NCBI GenBank assembly: GCA_035555315.1
Contig: DATMGU010000106.1
Location: 1 to 62,731 of the forward strand
Reading direction: 5' to 3'
From: DATMGU01 sp035555315
GTDB lineage: Bacteria > Pseudomonadota > Alphaproteobacteria > ATCC43930 > CGMCC-115725
DNA length: 62,731 nucleotides
Each line of letters starts with the position of its first letter. Position 1 is the first letter of the stretch. Below, in pieces: positions 24,605-33,460 of this stretch. The translations under genes and the position numbers were made by a program. Below the pieces are notes generated by a model. It made no database searches. It was not told the DNA's origin and saw nothing but the letters and a program-made list of their open reading frames with translations.

Positions 24605-26550
24605 GGCCCGCCAACCATCGGGAAATGCAAGGCGACGTAGTGGAGGACCTGCTCCACCGCCTCCTCGACCGTCAAGTGGCCGGTATCGATGGTGAGATCG
24701 GCCGCCTCCGGCGCCTCGTAGGGGGCGCTGACGCCGGTGAAGTCGGGGATCTCGCCGGCCCGGGCGCGCTTGTACAGGCCCTTGGGGTCGCGCTGCTCGC
24801 ACAGCGCCAGATCGGCCTTCACGAAGACCTCGTGGAACAGTCGCTCATCAGCCTCGCCGATCAAGCTGTGCGAGGCGGCCCGGGCCCGTTCGCGGTCGCT
24901 GCGATAGGGCGAGATGAAGGCGCTGAGCACCAGCAGACCCGCCTCCGCGAACAGCGCCGCCACCTCGCCGACACGCCGGATGTTCTCGGCCCGATCATCG
25001 GGCGAGAACCCCAGATTGGTGTTGAGGCCGCGCCGGACATTGTCGCCGTCCAGCAGATAGACTTGGTAGCCGCGTTGGAACAGCCGCTGTTCGACCGCCA
25101 CCGCCAGGGTCGATTTGCCGGCGCCGCTGAGCCCCGTGAACCACAGCACGCCGCCGGCATGACCGTTTCGCGCCGTCCGCATCACCCGGGTGGTGCGCGC
25201 CGCGACAGCGGTGAGATTGGTCGATTTGCGGCTGTCGAGCGGACGCTGGTCGGGATAACCGGCCATGTCGACGATGCCGCCGCCGACCGGCTCGTAGCCG
25301 TCGAGCAGCACGAACCGCCCCGTCGGCGGACAGGTGGCATAGGCGTCCAACGCGACCAGCCCGCGCGCGCGCAGCACCAGATCGGCGACCGCGTCGGTCG
25401 GCACCGCATCGATCGGGCAGGCTCCCAGATCGCTGGTATCGATGACCCGCTCGATCGCCTGGACCTCGACCGGCACTTCGGCGGTCGCGAGCTTCAGCCG
25501 ATAGCGGTTGCCGACCGCGAGCGGCTTGGCGCCCAGCCAGAACACCCGGGCATGGATAACCGAAGTCAGCATCGGCGGCGCCGTGTCATGGCTCGCGAGG
25601 TCCCCACGCTCCACGAAAATCTGCGGATCCAGCGTGATGCCGATGCTCTCGCCCGCCGCCGCGTGGTCGCGCCGCGCCTGCGGGCCCCACGCCTCTATGC
25701 TGGCGATCCGCGCGGTCTTGTTCGACGGCGAGAACAGCAGCGTATCGCCGACCCGCAACCCCCCGGCCTCGATCCGGCCGGCGATGATGCGGCGGTCGTC
25801 GAATTTGTAGACATCCTGCACGGGCAGGCGCAACGGCAGGTCGGCGCTGGGGTTCAACCCACCGAACCCGTCCAGCGCCTCGATCACCGTCGGTCCGGTG
25901 TACCAGCCCATCGCCGTGGACCGGGTCACCAGATTGTCGCCGTCGCGCGCCGAGACCGGGATCACCGCGCGGGGTTCGATCCCGACCGTCGCGAGATAGC
26001 TCGTGAATTCCGCCGCGACCACGTCGAACCGCGCCTGGTCATGGCCGACCAGATCCATCTTGCTGACCGCGACGGCCACCTGGCGAATGCCCAGCAGCGA
26101 CAGCAGAAAGCCGTGCCGCTTGGATTGGTCCTGCACACCGTCGCGCGCATCCACCACGATCAGGCCGGCATCGCTGGCCGCGGCACCGGTCACCATGTTG
26201 CGCAGGAATTCGCGATGGCCCGGCGCGTCCAGCAACACGTAATCGCGGCCGGCGATCTTCCGGCCATCCAGGCCGGTTCGCGCGGAGCTCAGCCAGATAT
26301 GGCTGACATCGATGGTGATGCCCTGATCGCGCTCGGCCTTGAGCGCATCGGTCACGAAGGCCCATTCGAAGGGCATGCCGCGCCGTGCGCACATCTCGGC
26401 GACAGCCTCGATCTTGCCCTCCGGCAGGGCGCCCAGATCGGCGATCAGCCGGCCGATCAGCGTCGATTTGCCGTGATCGACATGACCGACCGTGACGATG
26501 CGCAAAGGGTCGGCACCCGCGGTTTCGAAAACTCCATCCAACGGCGCCAT
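24601..26550 (-). CDS. cysNC: Bifunctional sulfate adenylyltransferase subunit 1 / APS kinase
   Basis: A fusion of about 649 residues. The N-terminal half is the GTPase subunit CysN (P-loop GHVDHGKST at about 22-30, DAPGHREFLRNMVTGA, SKMD), which powers APS formation; the C-terminal part from about residue 465 is APS kinase CysC (P-loop GLSGAGKST, then LDGDNVRRGLNTNLGFSPDDR and FISPYRSDRERAR), which makes PAPS. Start ATG 26550 shares one base with the cysD stop (TGATG). Together with CysD it converts sulfate to PAPS, the donor for the sulfotransferase encoded upstream. Confidence 0.96.
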   Translation of the reverse strand: MAPLDGVFETAGADPLRIVTVGHVDHGKSTLIGRLIADLGALPEGKIEAVAEMCARRGMPFEWAFVTDALKAERDQGITIDVSHIWLSSARTGLDGRKIAGRDYVLLDAPGHREFLRNMVTGAAASDAGLIVVDARDGVQDQSKRHGFLLSLLGIRQVAVAVSKMDLVGHDQARFDVVAAEFTSYLATVGIEPRAVIPVSARDGDNLVTRSTAMGWYTGPTVIEALDGFGGLNPSADLPLRLPVQDVYKFDDRRIIAGRIEAGGLRVGDTLLFSPSNKTARIASIEAWGPQARRDHAAAGESIGITLDPQIFVERGDLASHDTAPPMLTSVIHARVFWLGAKPLAVGNRYRLKLATAEVPVEVQAIERVIDTSDLGACPIDAVPTDAVADLVLRARGLVALDAYATCPPTGRFVLLDGYEPVGGGIVDMAGYPDQRPLDSRKSTNLTAVAARTTRVMRTARNGHAGGVLWFTGLSGAGKSTLAVAVEQRLFQRGYQVYLLDGDNVRRGLNTNLGFSPDDRAENIRRVGEVAALFAEAGLLVLSAFISPYRSDRERARAASHSLIGEADERLFHEVFVKADLALCEQRDPKGLYKRARAGEIPDFTGVSAPYEAPEAADLTIDTGHLTVEEAVEQVLHYVALHFPMVGGP

Positions 26551-27350
26551 CACATATGGCCTTCCGCGCGAAGCCGCTCGAAGGCGTCCTCGGCCTCCTG
26601 ATCCTGCTTACGACCGGCGCGTTCCGGCACGCGGGTCGCGATCAGTTCGGCGATGATCTCGTCGATCGTCGAGGCCTCGCTCGCCACCGTGCCGGTGCAG
26701 GGGGCGCAGCCGAGCGATCGATAGCGCCGGCCGTTCCGGGCGAAATAGAGATCGACCACGGGGATCTCCTCCCGCTTGATGTACCGCCAGACGTCGAGTT
26801 CGGTCCAATGCAGCAGGGGATGCACCCGGACATGCGTGCCGGGCGGGAAATCCGTCATGTATTGGTCCCAGAATTCCGGCGGCTGGTGCTTGCTGTCGTA
26901 ATGGCCGTCGGCGGCGCGCGGGCTGAACACGCGTTCCTTGGCCCGGGTGCCCTCCTCGTCGCGGCGGATGCCGGCGATGATGCCGGTGAAGCCGCCCGCC
27001 GTGACCGTCTGGTTCAGCGCCTGGGTCTTCAGGGCGGTGCAGCAGGTGATCCGACCGATCGTGTGGTTCATGCCGCCGACCAGCGCCGCCTCGTTCCGGC
27101 CGACGATTAGGTCGAGCCGCCATTCGGCCGCGATCCGATCGCGGAACGCCAGCATCTCCGGCGGCTCGAACGAGGTATCGATATGGATCACCGGGAACGG
27201 CACATGGCCGAAGAACGCCTTGCGCACCAGCCACAGCACGACCTGGCTGTCCTTGCCGAACGACCACAGCATGCCGAGCTTATCGAGCTTGTGGAAGGCT
27301 TCGCGCAGGATGTGCAGGCTGCGGGCCTCAAGCGTATCGAGATGGTCCAT
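26550..27350 (-). CDS. cysD: Sulfate adenylyltransferase subunit 2
   Basis: A 266-residue PP-loop ATP sulfurylase subunit that adenylylates sulfate. The P-loop is LWSFGKDSQVVLWLVRKAFF at about residues 28-47; VIHIDTSFEPPEMLAFRD, GIIAGIRRDEEGTRAKERVFS and LGCAPCTGT are further family blocks. It is shorter than E. coli CysD (about 300). It forms the operon cysD-cysNC-yggS, and a perfect 12-base stem-loop lies 26 bases upstream. Confidence 0.95.
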   Translation of the reverse strand: MDHLDTLEARSLHILREAFHKLDKLGMLWSFGKDSQVVLWLVRKAFFGHVPFPVIHIDTSFEPPEMLAFRDRIAAEWRLDLIVGRNEAALVGGMNHTIGRITCCTALKTQALNQTVTAGGFTGIIAGIRRDEEGTRAKERVFSPRAADGHYDSKHQPPEFWDQYMTDFPPGTHVRVHPLLHWTELDVWRYIKREEIPVVDLYFARNGRRYRSLGCAPCTGTVASEASTIDEIIAELIATRVPERAGRKQDQEAEDAFERLRAEGHM

Positions 27351-27375
27351 TGTGGGTCCAGGTACGAGGTATAGT

Positions 27376-27404
27376 AGAACACCCTTCCTTTAGAAGGGTG
27401 TTCT
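27376..27404. promoter_or_regulatory. Perfect inverted repeat in the cysD leader
   Basis: AGAACACCCTTC (27376-27387) and GAAGGGTGTTCT (27393-27404) pair without mismatch around a 5-base loop. On the cysD strand it is followed by CTACTATACCTC with no T-run, so it is not a standard terminator of the upstream sulfotransferase gene. It could be an operator or a leader RNA structure for the sulfate-activation operon. Confidence 0.55.
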
Positions 27405-27439
27405 GGATTTGCAAAGTCGCTTCACGTGGGCTTCCCAAT

Positions 27440-27489
27440 CAGTGGGGCGGGCCTCCGTGCCCGCCTCGCCGTGAAACAGCGATCATTGG
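27440..27489. repeat. Palindromic intergenic repeat, copy 2 (half element)
   Basis: These bases align with the left half of the 82-base copy at 30741: the shared run CAGTGGGGCGGGCCTCC, then RTGCCCGCCTCGCCG, then a similar AA-rich spacer and CGATC. It still holds the core hairpin GGCGGGC-CTCCGT-GCCCGCC. It lies 8 bases after the sulfotransferase stop codon on the cysD side. Confidence 0.8.
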
Positions 27490-27496
27490 GTAGGCC

Positions 27497-28321
27497 TCAC
27501 CGATAGCCGAACCGCACCATTTGTTCGCCGTGGTGCTGCTTGATGAGTTCCTGCTGCTCCGGGGTCAGGAGCTTTTTCCATTGTTCCGCCTTGCCTTCGC
27601 GGAAGAAGGCCGAGGCCCAGCTCGGGCGTTCGATAAAGCCTTTGCGGCGTTCCTGGGCCTGCAGCACCTTGAACGAACTAAGCTTGATCGCCTTCTCGAC
27701 ACGTTCCCGCGGCGGGTTCAGCCCCAAAAACCGAACCACGGAGCCGAAGGTCTTGGTCGGTGAGGCCAGCAGATCCTCGTAGCGAATTACCAGGAGCTGC
27801 GGGTTGGGGGTGTTGGTCCAGGAATAGACGTGGCGCGACCAGGTGCTCATGAATTCATAGACATTCACCGCGTCGCCGCCGGTCGCGGCACCCTCGTTGT
27901 TCAGAAGCGCGATCGTCTCATCGATCGAGATGTTGAGGTGATGGCTATAGGAGATCGCGATGTCGCGCGGGTCGCGGATCACATAGATCGCCCCGGCGGT
28001 CACGTCGAGGGTGACCATCGGATGACCGGCATCCTCCAGCAGCGCGTTATGGGTTTTAACGAAAATCGTGTCGGGATGGGATTCGGTCATCTTGCGATGC
28101 ACCAGCGGCCGCATCCGGCGCACCTCGTCGAGGGTATAGTCCGACACCGGGCGCGGGTCGAACATCTGGTACCAGGGCGCCTGGCTTTCCCCCAGGGTGA
28201 AATCCGACAGCTTGTTGATGTCGTAGGACTCGCCGGGGCTGCGCAGCAGGTTGTGCAGGAAGGACCGCATCCAGGTATTGCCCGATTTCGGGTAGGAGGC
28301 GAGCCACATGATGGCGCCCAT
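27497..28321 (-). CDS. PAPS-dependent sulfotransferase
   Basis: A 274-residue sulfotransferase of the Sulfotransfer_1 type. The 5'-phosphosulfate loop is LASYPKSGNTWMRSFLHNLL (about residues 7-26) and the 3'-phosphate motif is IYVIRDPRDIAISYSHH (about 112-128); the C-terminal RPSWASAFFREGKAEQWKK matches the conserved GxxGxWK region in part. It transfers sulfate from PAPS to an unknown acceptor such as a lipid, sugar or polysaccharide. It lies directly upstream of cysD-cysNC on the same strand, which make PAPS. Confidence 0.9.
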   Translation of the reverse strand: MGAIMWLASYPKSGNTWMRSFLHNLLRSPGESYDINKLSDFTLGESQAPWYQMFDPRPVSDYTLDEVRRMRPLVHRKMTESHPDTIFVKTHNALLEDAGHPMVTLDVTAGAIYVIRDPRDIAISYSHHLNISIDETIALLNNEGAATGGDAVNVYEFMSTWSRHVYSWTNTPNPQLLVIRYEDLLASPTKTFGSVVRFLGLNPPRERVEKAIKLSSFKVLQAQERRKGFIERPSWASAFFREGKAEQWKKLLTPEQQELIKQHHGEQMVRFGYR

Positions 28322-28435
28322 CAGCGCACCAAGCCTCTCTCAAGATGGTTTGTCATGCCCCACCATCGCCTGCGCGAATGACGCATAATCGACCGAATTT
28401 CTCATCCGGGATACTAGCGCGAAAGCGGAAGTGAC

Positions 28436-28477
28436 GAGAAAACGGAAAGAGGGCGAGCGGATGATCCGCTCGCCCTC
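28436..28477 (-). terminator. Rho-independent terminator of the porin gene
   Basis: GAGGGCGAGCGG and CCGCTCGCCCTC form a perfect 12-base stem (28449-28460 and 28466-28477) around ATGAT. On the minus strand it is followed by TTTCCGTTTTC, a broken T-tract, and lies about 30 bases after the porin stop. Confidence 0.8.
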
Positions 28478-28507
28478 GGTCTCAGGCGACTCTAGGAGAG
28501 TAGGATC

Positions 28508-29782
28508 CTAGAAGCGCAGGTCCGTACCGACGACCAGAGCGGTCGAGGTATAGCTCTTGGAGAAGATGTAGCTCTTCGCCGTCGGCGCCAGCGTCGCGCC
28601 GGCACCGTCATAATTGCTGAAGTTGACAGCGGTAAACAGCGTGACGCCCTTGGCAACCGCGTAGTTCACACCAGGAACGATCGAGTCGAAGATCGGCGCC
28701 CGCTTGGTGCCATCCACCAGGCCTTCATAATAGCCGCGCGACCAGGAGATGCCGGCCCGGAACGGCCCAACCGTGTAGGCCACACCGACATCGAAGGTCT
28801 TGTTGATTTCGTAGTTCGCAATCGCCGACGAGGTTTGCGCGGCGGTATTCGCAACCGCCGAGACATAACCAGCGGTCAAGCCGCTCGGGCCAACACCACG
28901 TGTCAGCTCATAGGCGCCGCCCACAGACCACGGGCCGTAGCCCAGCTGGACGCCGGCACCGATGCTGCTCGGATGCCCATCGGCGCCGATCGTCGGCCTC
29001 TGACGGGTATCCTGGACGTAATGGGTTTCGGCGCCGAGATTGACGCTGCCGATCGAACCCTTCCAATTCGCTTCGATGCCCCAATTGTCACGGGTGCCGC
29101 TCACAGCGGTAGCGCCAACGACCGGCGTGTTAGAGGCACCGTAGGTCGTGGCGGTTTGTTCCTTGAGGCCATCCGGCGCATAGGATGCGGAGAACTGGAA
29201 GCCGGCGAGAACCGGGGTGAAGTACTGGACGCGGGTTGCGCGCCCATCGATCGAGTAGGACGTCGTGTTGGAACCGATCGGCGCGTTCGTCCAATAGACG
29301 CTGGGCGAATTCGAGCCGTTTCCGCCGGAAACCAGGGCCTGCGGCGCGGCATAGGCGCCCCGGCCGGAGACATCCTTGAAGGAACCAACCTGGACCTCAC
29401 CAAAGCTGTCATGCTTGATGCTGACCCATTCCTGCTTCACTAGGTCATTGACCTTCGAGGAAGCACTGGATGCCGTCGCGGTATTTTCAGCGCGGTAGTC
29501 GAAACGCGCACCGACCGTCAGGCCGCTCGGGGTCTTGACCGAACCCAGGATGCCGAGGATGGCATCTTCCTGGAAACCGTCGAACCCATGCTTGTAGCCG
29601 GACTGACCGGGCTGGGTCTGATCCTGGAGCATGGCGCCATAGCCCTGGACCCAGTAGCCGCCGAACCCGAGCACAATCCCATCGGCAGTAGCCGGGGTCG
29701 GCACCGGTTGTTGCGCGAAAGCCTGACCCGAGAACGCCGCCGCTGCTACGAGAGCAGTCGACCCCAACAGTAACTTTTTCAT
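28508..29782 (-). CDS. Gram-negative outer-membrane porin
   Basis: A 424-residue beta-barrel. The signal peptide is KKLLLGSTALVAAAAFSGQ with cleavage after AFA. The mature protein shows alternating aromatic and polar strands, a porin-type ARFDYRAENTAT and KQEWVSIKHDSFGEVQVGSF with the L3-like GRGAYAAPQA, and the last residue is Phe (VVGTDLRF), as needed for BAM insertion. It should form a trimeric diffusion pore. AGGAGGGG sits 2 bases before ATG 29782, a strong ribosome site, and an intrinsic terminator follows, so it is a highly expressed single gene. Confidence 0.92.
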   Translation of the reverse strand: MKKLLLGSTALVAAAAFSGQAFAQQPVPTPATADGIVLGFGGYWVQGYGAMLQDQTQPGQSGYKHGFDGFQEDAILGILGSVKTPSGLTVGARFDYRAENTATASSASSKVNDLVKQEWVSIKHDSFGEVQVGSFKDVSGRGAYAAPQALVSGGNGSNSPSVYWTNAPIGSNTTSYSIDGRATRVQYFTPVLAGFQFSASYAPDGLKEQTATTYGASNTPVVGATAVSGTRDNWGIEANWKGSIGSVNLGAETHYVQDTRQRPTIGADGHPSSIGAGVQLGYGPWSVGGAYELTRGVGPSGLTAGYVSAVANTAAQTSSAIANYEINKTFDVGVAYTVGPFRAGISWSRGYYEGLVDGTKRAPIFDSIVPGVNYAVAKGVTLFTAVNFSNYDGAGATLAPTAKSYIFSKSYTSTALVVGTDLRF

Positions 29783-30187
29783 AACCCCTCCTGAAACCGA
29801 ACGCGTCCGGGCGCACCCCAACGCTATCAATGAACCCGCGGGGCGGTGACATCCCGTCATCGCCCGCACCCCCAAACCACTCCAAGTGGCGTCACCCTAC
29901 AATTCACGGGGCAGTGATTAAAACCATGCTGTCACCATTTTCGGGGGTTTTCCGCGGCGTGTTGCATTCCAGGCACATGTTGGTAACTGGACGGGCGGGC
30001 CCGTTCGTGGGATAGGAACGCACCATCAGGCAGCCGGACCTCTTGGCGATCTTGCTTCGCAGGATCGGCGGGAAATGGTACCTAGATGGCTTATCGGGTG
30101 GGTCGTCCGGCCTGAAACGGTGCCCGCGGCGCCAGCCCGGCCGGTGCCGATCGACCTAATCTCTTGGATTCTGGTGTAAAAGTCGCG
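29783..30187. other. Intergenic region between porin and DUF3576 genes
   Basis: These 405 bases separate two divergent genes and must hold both promoters. I see no open frame with family features. An AT-richer segment (about 29900-29945) is the best place for the porin promoter, but I cannot point to convincing -35/-10 boxes. A short ribosome site for the DUF3576 gene is not evident. Confidence 0.5.
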
Positions 30188-30724
30188 ATGCAGAACAAAC
30201 GGTCCTTCTTCTTCACGATCGCAGCGCTCGTGGTCGTACTCGCCGGCTGCGGCGACATTCGTCCGGATACCAGTACCGCCTCGCGGGAAAATGCGCACAG
30301 CGATCTGAACAGTGCTAACGGCAATATCCTGGGCGAAGGCGGCATGCTGAGCGGCTTGTTCAACGGCAGTGACAAGAAGGATCCCAATGGCGGGGGCATC
30401 GGCGTCAACAGCTATCTGTGGCGCGCCTCACTCGACACCGTGTCGTTCATGCCGCTCGCCTCGGCCGATCCGTTCGGCGGCGTCATCATCACCGATTGGT
30501 ACAGCCCGCCAGAGACCCCGAAGGAGCGGTTCAAGATCAATATCTATATCCTCGACCGGCAGCTGCGCGCCGATGGCGTGCGCGCCACCGTGTTCCGGCA
30601 GCAGCAGGCGCCGGATGGCCGCTGGGTCGATGCTCCGACCGAAGCCAATACCGGTTCGAATTTCGAGAACACCATCCTGACCCGCGCGCGGCAGATCAGA
30701 ATGGAGACGGCGGCCAAGCAGTAG
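30188..30724 (+). CDS. DUF3576 lipoprotein
   Basis: A 178-residue lipoprotein: basic start, hydrophobic FFFTIAALVVVLAGC with lipobox LAGC, a Gly/Asn-rich stretch (about 40-75), then the conserved domain GVNSYLWRASLDTVSFMPL, with SADPFGGVIITDWYSPPETP and ERFKINIYILDRQLRADGV. This matches DUF3576, found in alphaproteobacteria directly before leuS, as here. The neighbours leuS, lptE and holA suggest an envelope role, but no activity is known to me. Confidence 0.88.
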   Translation: MQNKRSFFFTIAALVVVLAGCGDIRPDTSTASRENAHSDLNSANGNILGEGGMLSGLFNGSDKKDPNGGGIGVNSYLWRASLDTVSFMPLASADPFGGVIITDWYSPPETPKERFKINIYILDRQLRADGVRATVFRQQQAPDGRWVDAPTEANTGSNFENTILTRARQIRMETAAKQ

Positions 30725-30740
30725 GGGCGGTGAGGATCTA

Positions 30741-30822
30741 CAGTGGGGCGGGCCTCCATGCCCGCCTCGCCGGAACGGCGATCGATTGCTTCGCAAGGCG
30801 GGCACGGAGGCCCGCCCCACTG
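30741..30822. repeat. Palindromic intergenic repeat, copy 3 (full 82-base element)
   Basis: Two 27-base arms (30741-30767 and 30796-30822) are inverted copies with a single mismatch (A at 30758). Between them lies a small hairpin CGCCG-GAA-CGGCG (30768-30780) and ATCGAT. Each arm also contains the core hairpin shared with copies 1 and 2. It lies between the DUF3576 stop and leuS. Confidence 0.9.
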
Positions 30823-30874
30823 ACCCACCCCCTGAATAGTTTGGCACTTTAGAGAGTGGAACAACGCGGTAACA

Positions 30875-33460
30875 ATGGAACGGTATAATTTCCGGGAGGC
30901 CGAGACCGCCTGGCAGGGCGTCTGGCGGGACCGGCGATCCTTCGCCACGGTGACCGATCCGTCGAAGCCGAAATATTACGTGTTGGAGATGTTCCCTTAT
31001 CCGTCCGGCAAGCTGCATGTCGGGCATGTGCGCAATTATACGATGGGCGACGTCATCGCCCGGTTCATGCGCGCGAAGGGTTTCAACGTCCTGCACCCGA
31101 TGGGCTGGGACGCGTTCGGCCTGCCGGCGGAAAACGCCGCGATCGCCAGCGGCGGCCATCCGGCCGATTGGACCTATGCCAATATCGCGACGATGCGCGC
31201 GCAGCTGAAGCTGATCGGCCTCACCTACGACTGGGATCGCGAGATCGCCACCTGCCATCCGGAATATTACCGGCACGAGCAGAAGATGTTTCTCGATTTC
31301 CTGCGCGCCGGCCTGGCCTATCGCAAGGAATCCTGGGTCAATTGGGATCCGGTCGAGAACACGGTACTGGCCAACGAGCAGGTCATCGATGGCCGCGGCT
31401 GGCGCTCCGGCGCTCCGGTCGAGCGGCGCTTGCTGTCGCAATGGTTCCTGCGCATCACCGATTTCGCCGATGAGCTGATCGCCGGGATCGAAAAGCTCGA
31501 CCGCTGGCCGGAACGCGTCCGGCTGATGCAGGCGAAATGGATCGGCCGGTCGGAGGGCGCCCGGGTGTTCTTCAGGCTGGGCGGCCCCGACGTGGCGCCC
31601 GGCGAAAAGCTCGAAGTGTTCACGACCCGGCCGGATACGCTGTTCGGCGCCTCGTTCTGCGCCCTCTCGCCCAATCATCCGGTCGCCCAGCGGCTCGCCG
31701 CCCGCGATCCGGCAGCGGCGGCGTTCATCGCCGAATGCGGCCGGCTCGGCACCAGCGAGGCGACCATCGAGGCGGCCGAGAAGCTGGGCTATCGGACCGA
31801 TCTGGTCGCCCGCCACCCGCTGGACCCCGCCTGGGAACTGCCCGTCTATATCGCCAATTTCGTGCTGATGGAGTACGGCGCCGGCGCCATCTTCGGCTGC
31901 CCGGCGCATGACCAGCGCGACCTGGATTTCGCCCGGAAATACGGCCTGCCGGTAAAGCAGGTGGTGCGACCGGCCGTCGAACATGACGGCGCGGCACCCG
32001 AGATCGGTGACGAGGCGTTCGTCTCGACCGACGGCATCATCATCAATTCGGACTTCCTGAACGGGCTCAGCGTCGCCGAGGCCAAGCGCCTGGCGACCGC
32101 CCGACTGACCGAACTCGAGGCCGGCTTCACCACGGTGCAATACCGCATGCGCGACTGGGGTGTGTCACGCCAGCGTTATTGGGGCTGCCCCATCCCGGTG
32201 ATCCATTGCCCGGATTGCGGCATCGTCCCGGTGCCCGAGGCGGATCTGCCAGTGCGCCTGCCCGATGATGTCAGCTTCGACCAGCCGTCCAACCCGCTGG
32301 AGCGACACCCGACCTGGAAGCATGTCGCCTGCCCGAGCTGTGGCGGCGGCGCCACGCGGGAGACCGATACCTTCGACACGTTCTTCGAAAGCTCCTGGTA
32401 CTTCGCGCGGTTCTGCTCGCCGCGCTCATCCCAGGCCTTCGAGCCGCGCGATGTCCAATATTTCCTGCCGGTCGACCAATATATCGGCGGCATCGAGCAT
32501 GCCATCCTGCATCTGCTCTATGCCCGGTTCTTCGTCCGCGCGCTGAAGAAATGCGGCTATCTGGATCTGGAAGAACCCTTCGCGGGCCTGTTTACCCAAG
32601 GCATGGTCTGCCATGCGAGCTACCAGGATGTGAATGGCCAGTGGCTGTTCCCCGAGCAGGTGCGCGACGCCGAAAGCGATCATCCGACCGACGAGCAAGG
32701 CCGGCCGGTGACCGTCGGCCGGGTCGAGAAGATGTCGAAATCGCGCAAGAACGTGGTCGGGCTCGATGAGATCGTCGAAAGCTTTGGCGCGGATACCGCG
32801 CGGCTGTTCCTGTTGTCGGACAGCCCGCCGGAGCGCGATCTGGAATGGACCGCCTCGGGCATCGAAGGCACCTGGCGCTATGTCAACCGGCTGTTCCGGC
32901 TGGTGACGGAGCGGCTCGCGCTGCTTGGGCCCATCGGTGCCGCCCCCGCCAGCCCTGTGGACGGCGCCGCCCTGGAAACTCGCCGGGTGGTGCATCGGAC
33001 GGTCGCCGCCGTCACCGAGGATCTGGAACATTTCCGCTTCAACCGGGCGATCGCCCGCATCCGCGAGCTGTCCAACCACCTGGAAAGCGTACCGGCCCAG
33101 AGTCCGAGCGGGCTCGATGGCAGCATCCAGCGTGAGGCGCTGGAGACGATCGTCAAGCTGATCGGCCCGATGATGCCCCATCTGGCGGAGGAGCTGTGGC
33201 GGCATCTCGGCCATACGGAATTGCTGGTCGACCAACCCTGGCCGGCGGCCGATCCGGCCCTGCTGCGGGACGAATCCGTGACCGTCGCGATTCAGGTCAA
33301 TGGCAAAATGCGTGACACCATCGATCTGCCGCGCGATTGTCCCGAGGATGACGCCCGCGCGGCGGCGCTGCGGAGCGCCAACGTCATCCGCATGCTGGAG
33401 GGTCGCCCCGTGCGCAAGGTCATCGTCGTGCCGAACCGGATCATCAATGTCGTGGCTTAG
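30875..33460 (+). CDS. leuS: Leucyl-tRNA synthetase
   Basis: An 861-residue class I synthetase that charges tRNA-Leu. The HIGH-type motif is FPYPSGKLHVGHVRNYTMGD (about residues 40-59) and the KMSKS loop is VEKMSKSRKNVVG (about 617-629). The editing domain CP1 (about 225-415), the zinc-like CPxC blocks (CPDCG, CPSCG) and the C-terminal domain are all present, so it is of full length. It overlaps lptE by 14 bases. Confidence 0.97.
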   Translation: MERYNFREAETAWQGVWRDRRSFATVTDPSKPKYYVLEMFPYPSGKLHVGHVRNYTMGDVIARFMRAKGFNVLHPMGWDAFGLPAENAAIASGGHPADWTYANIATMRAQLKLIGLTYDWDREIATCHPEYYRHEQKMFLDFLRAGLAYRKESWVNWDPVENTVLANEQVIDGRGWRSGAPVERRLLSQWFLRITDFADELIAGIEKLDRWPERVRLMQAKWIGRSEGARVFFRLGGPDVAPGEKLEVFTTRPDTLFGASFCALSPNHPVAQRLAARDPAAAAFIAECGRLGTSEATIEAAEKLGYRTDLVARHPLDPAWELPVYIANFVLMEYGAGAIFGCPAHDQRDLDFARKYGLPVKQVVRPAVEHDGAAPEIGDEAFVSTDGIIINSDFLNGLSVAEAKRLATARLTELEAGFTTVQYRMRDWGVSRQRYWGCPIPVIHCPDCGIVPVPEADLPVRLPDDVSFDQPSNPLERHPTWKHVACPSCGGGATRETDTFDTFFESSWYFARFCSPRSSQAFEPRDVQYFLPVDQYIGGIEHAILHLLYARFFVRALKKCGYLDLEEPFAGLFTQGMVCHASYQDVNGQWLFPEQVRDAESDHPTDEQGRPVTVGRVEKMSKSRKNVVGLDEIVESFGADTARLFLLSDSPPERDLEWTASGIEGTWRYVNRLFRLVTERLALLGPIGAAPASPVDGAALETRRVVHRTVAAVTEDLEHFRFNRAIARIRELSNHLESVPAQSPSGLDGSIQREALETIVKLIGPMMPHLAEELWRHLGHTELLVDQPWPAADPALLRDESVTVAIQVNGKMRDTIDLPRDCPEDDARAAALRSANVIRMLEGRPVRKVIVVPNRIINVVA

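Noticed and set aside
27419..27430. TTCACGTG core near the cysD leader, like parS
   Set aside because: Only the central eight bases match; the flanking arms of parS are absent.
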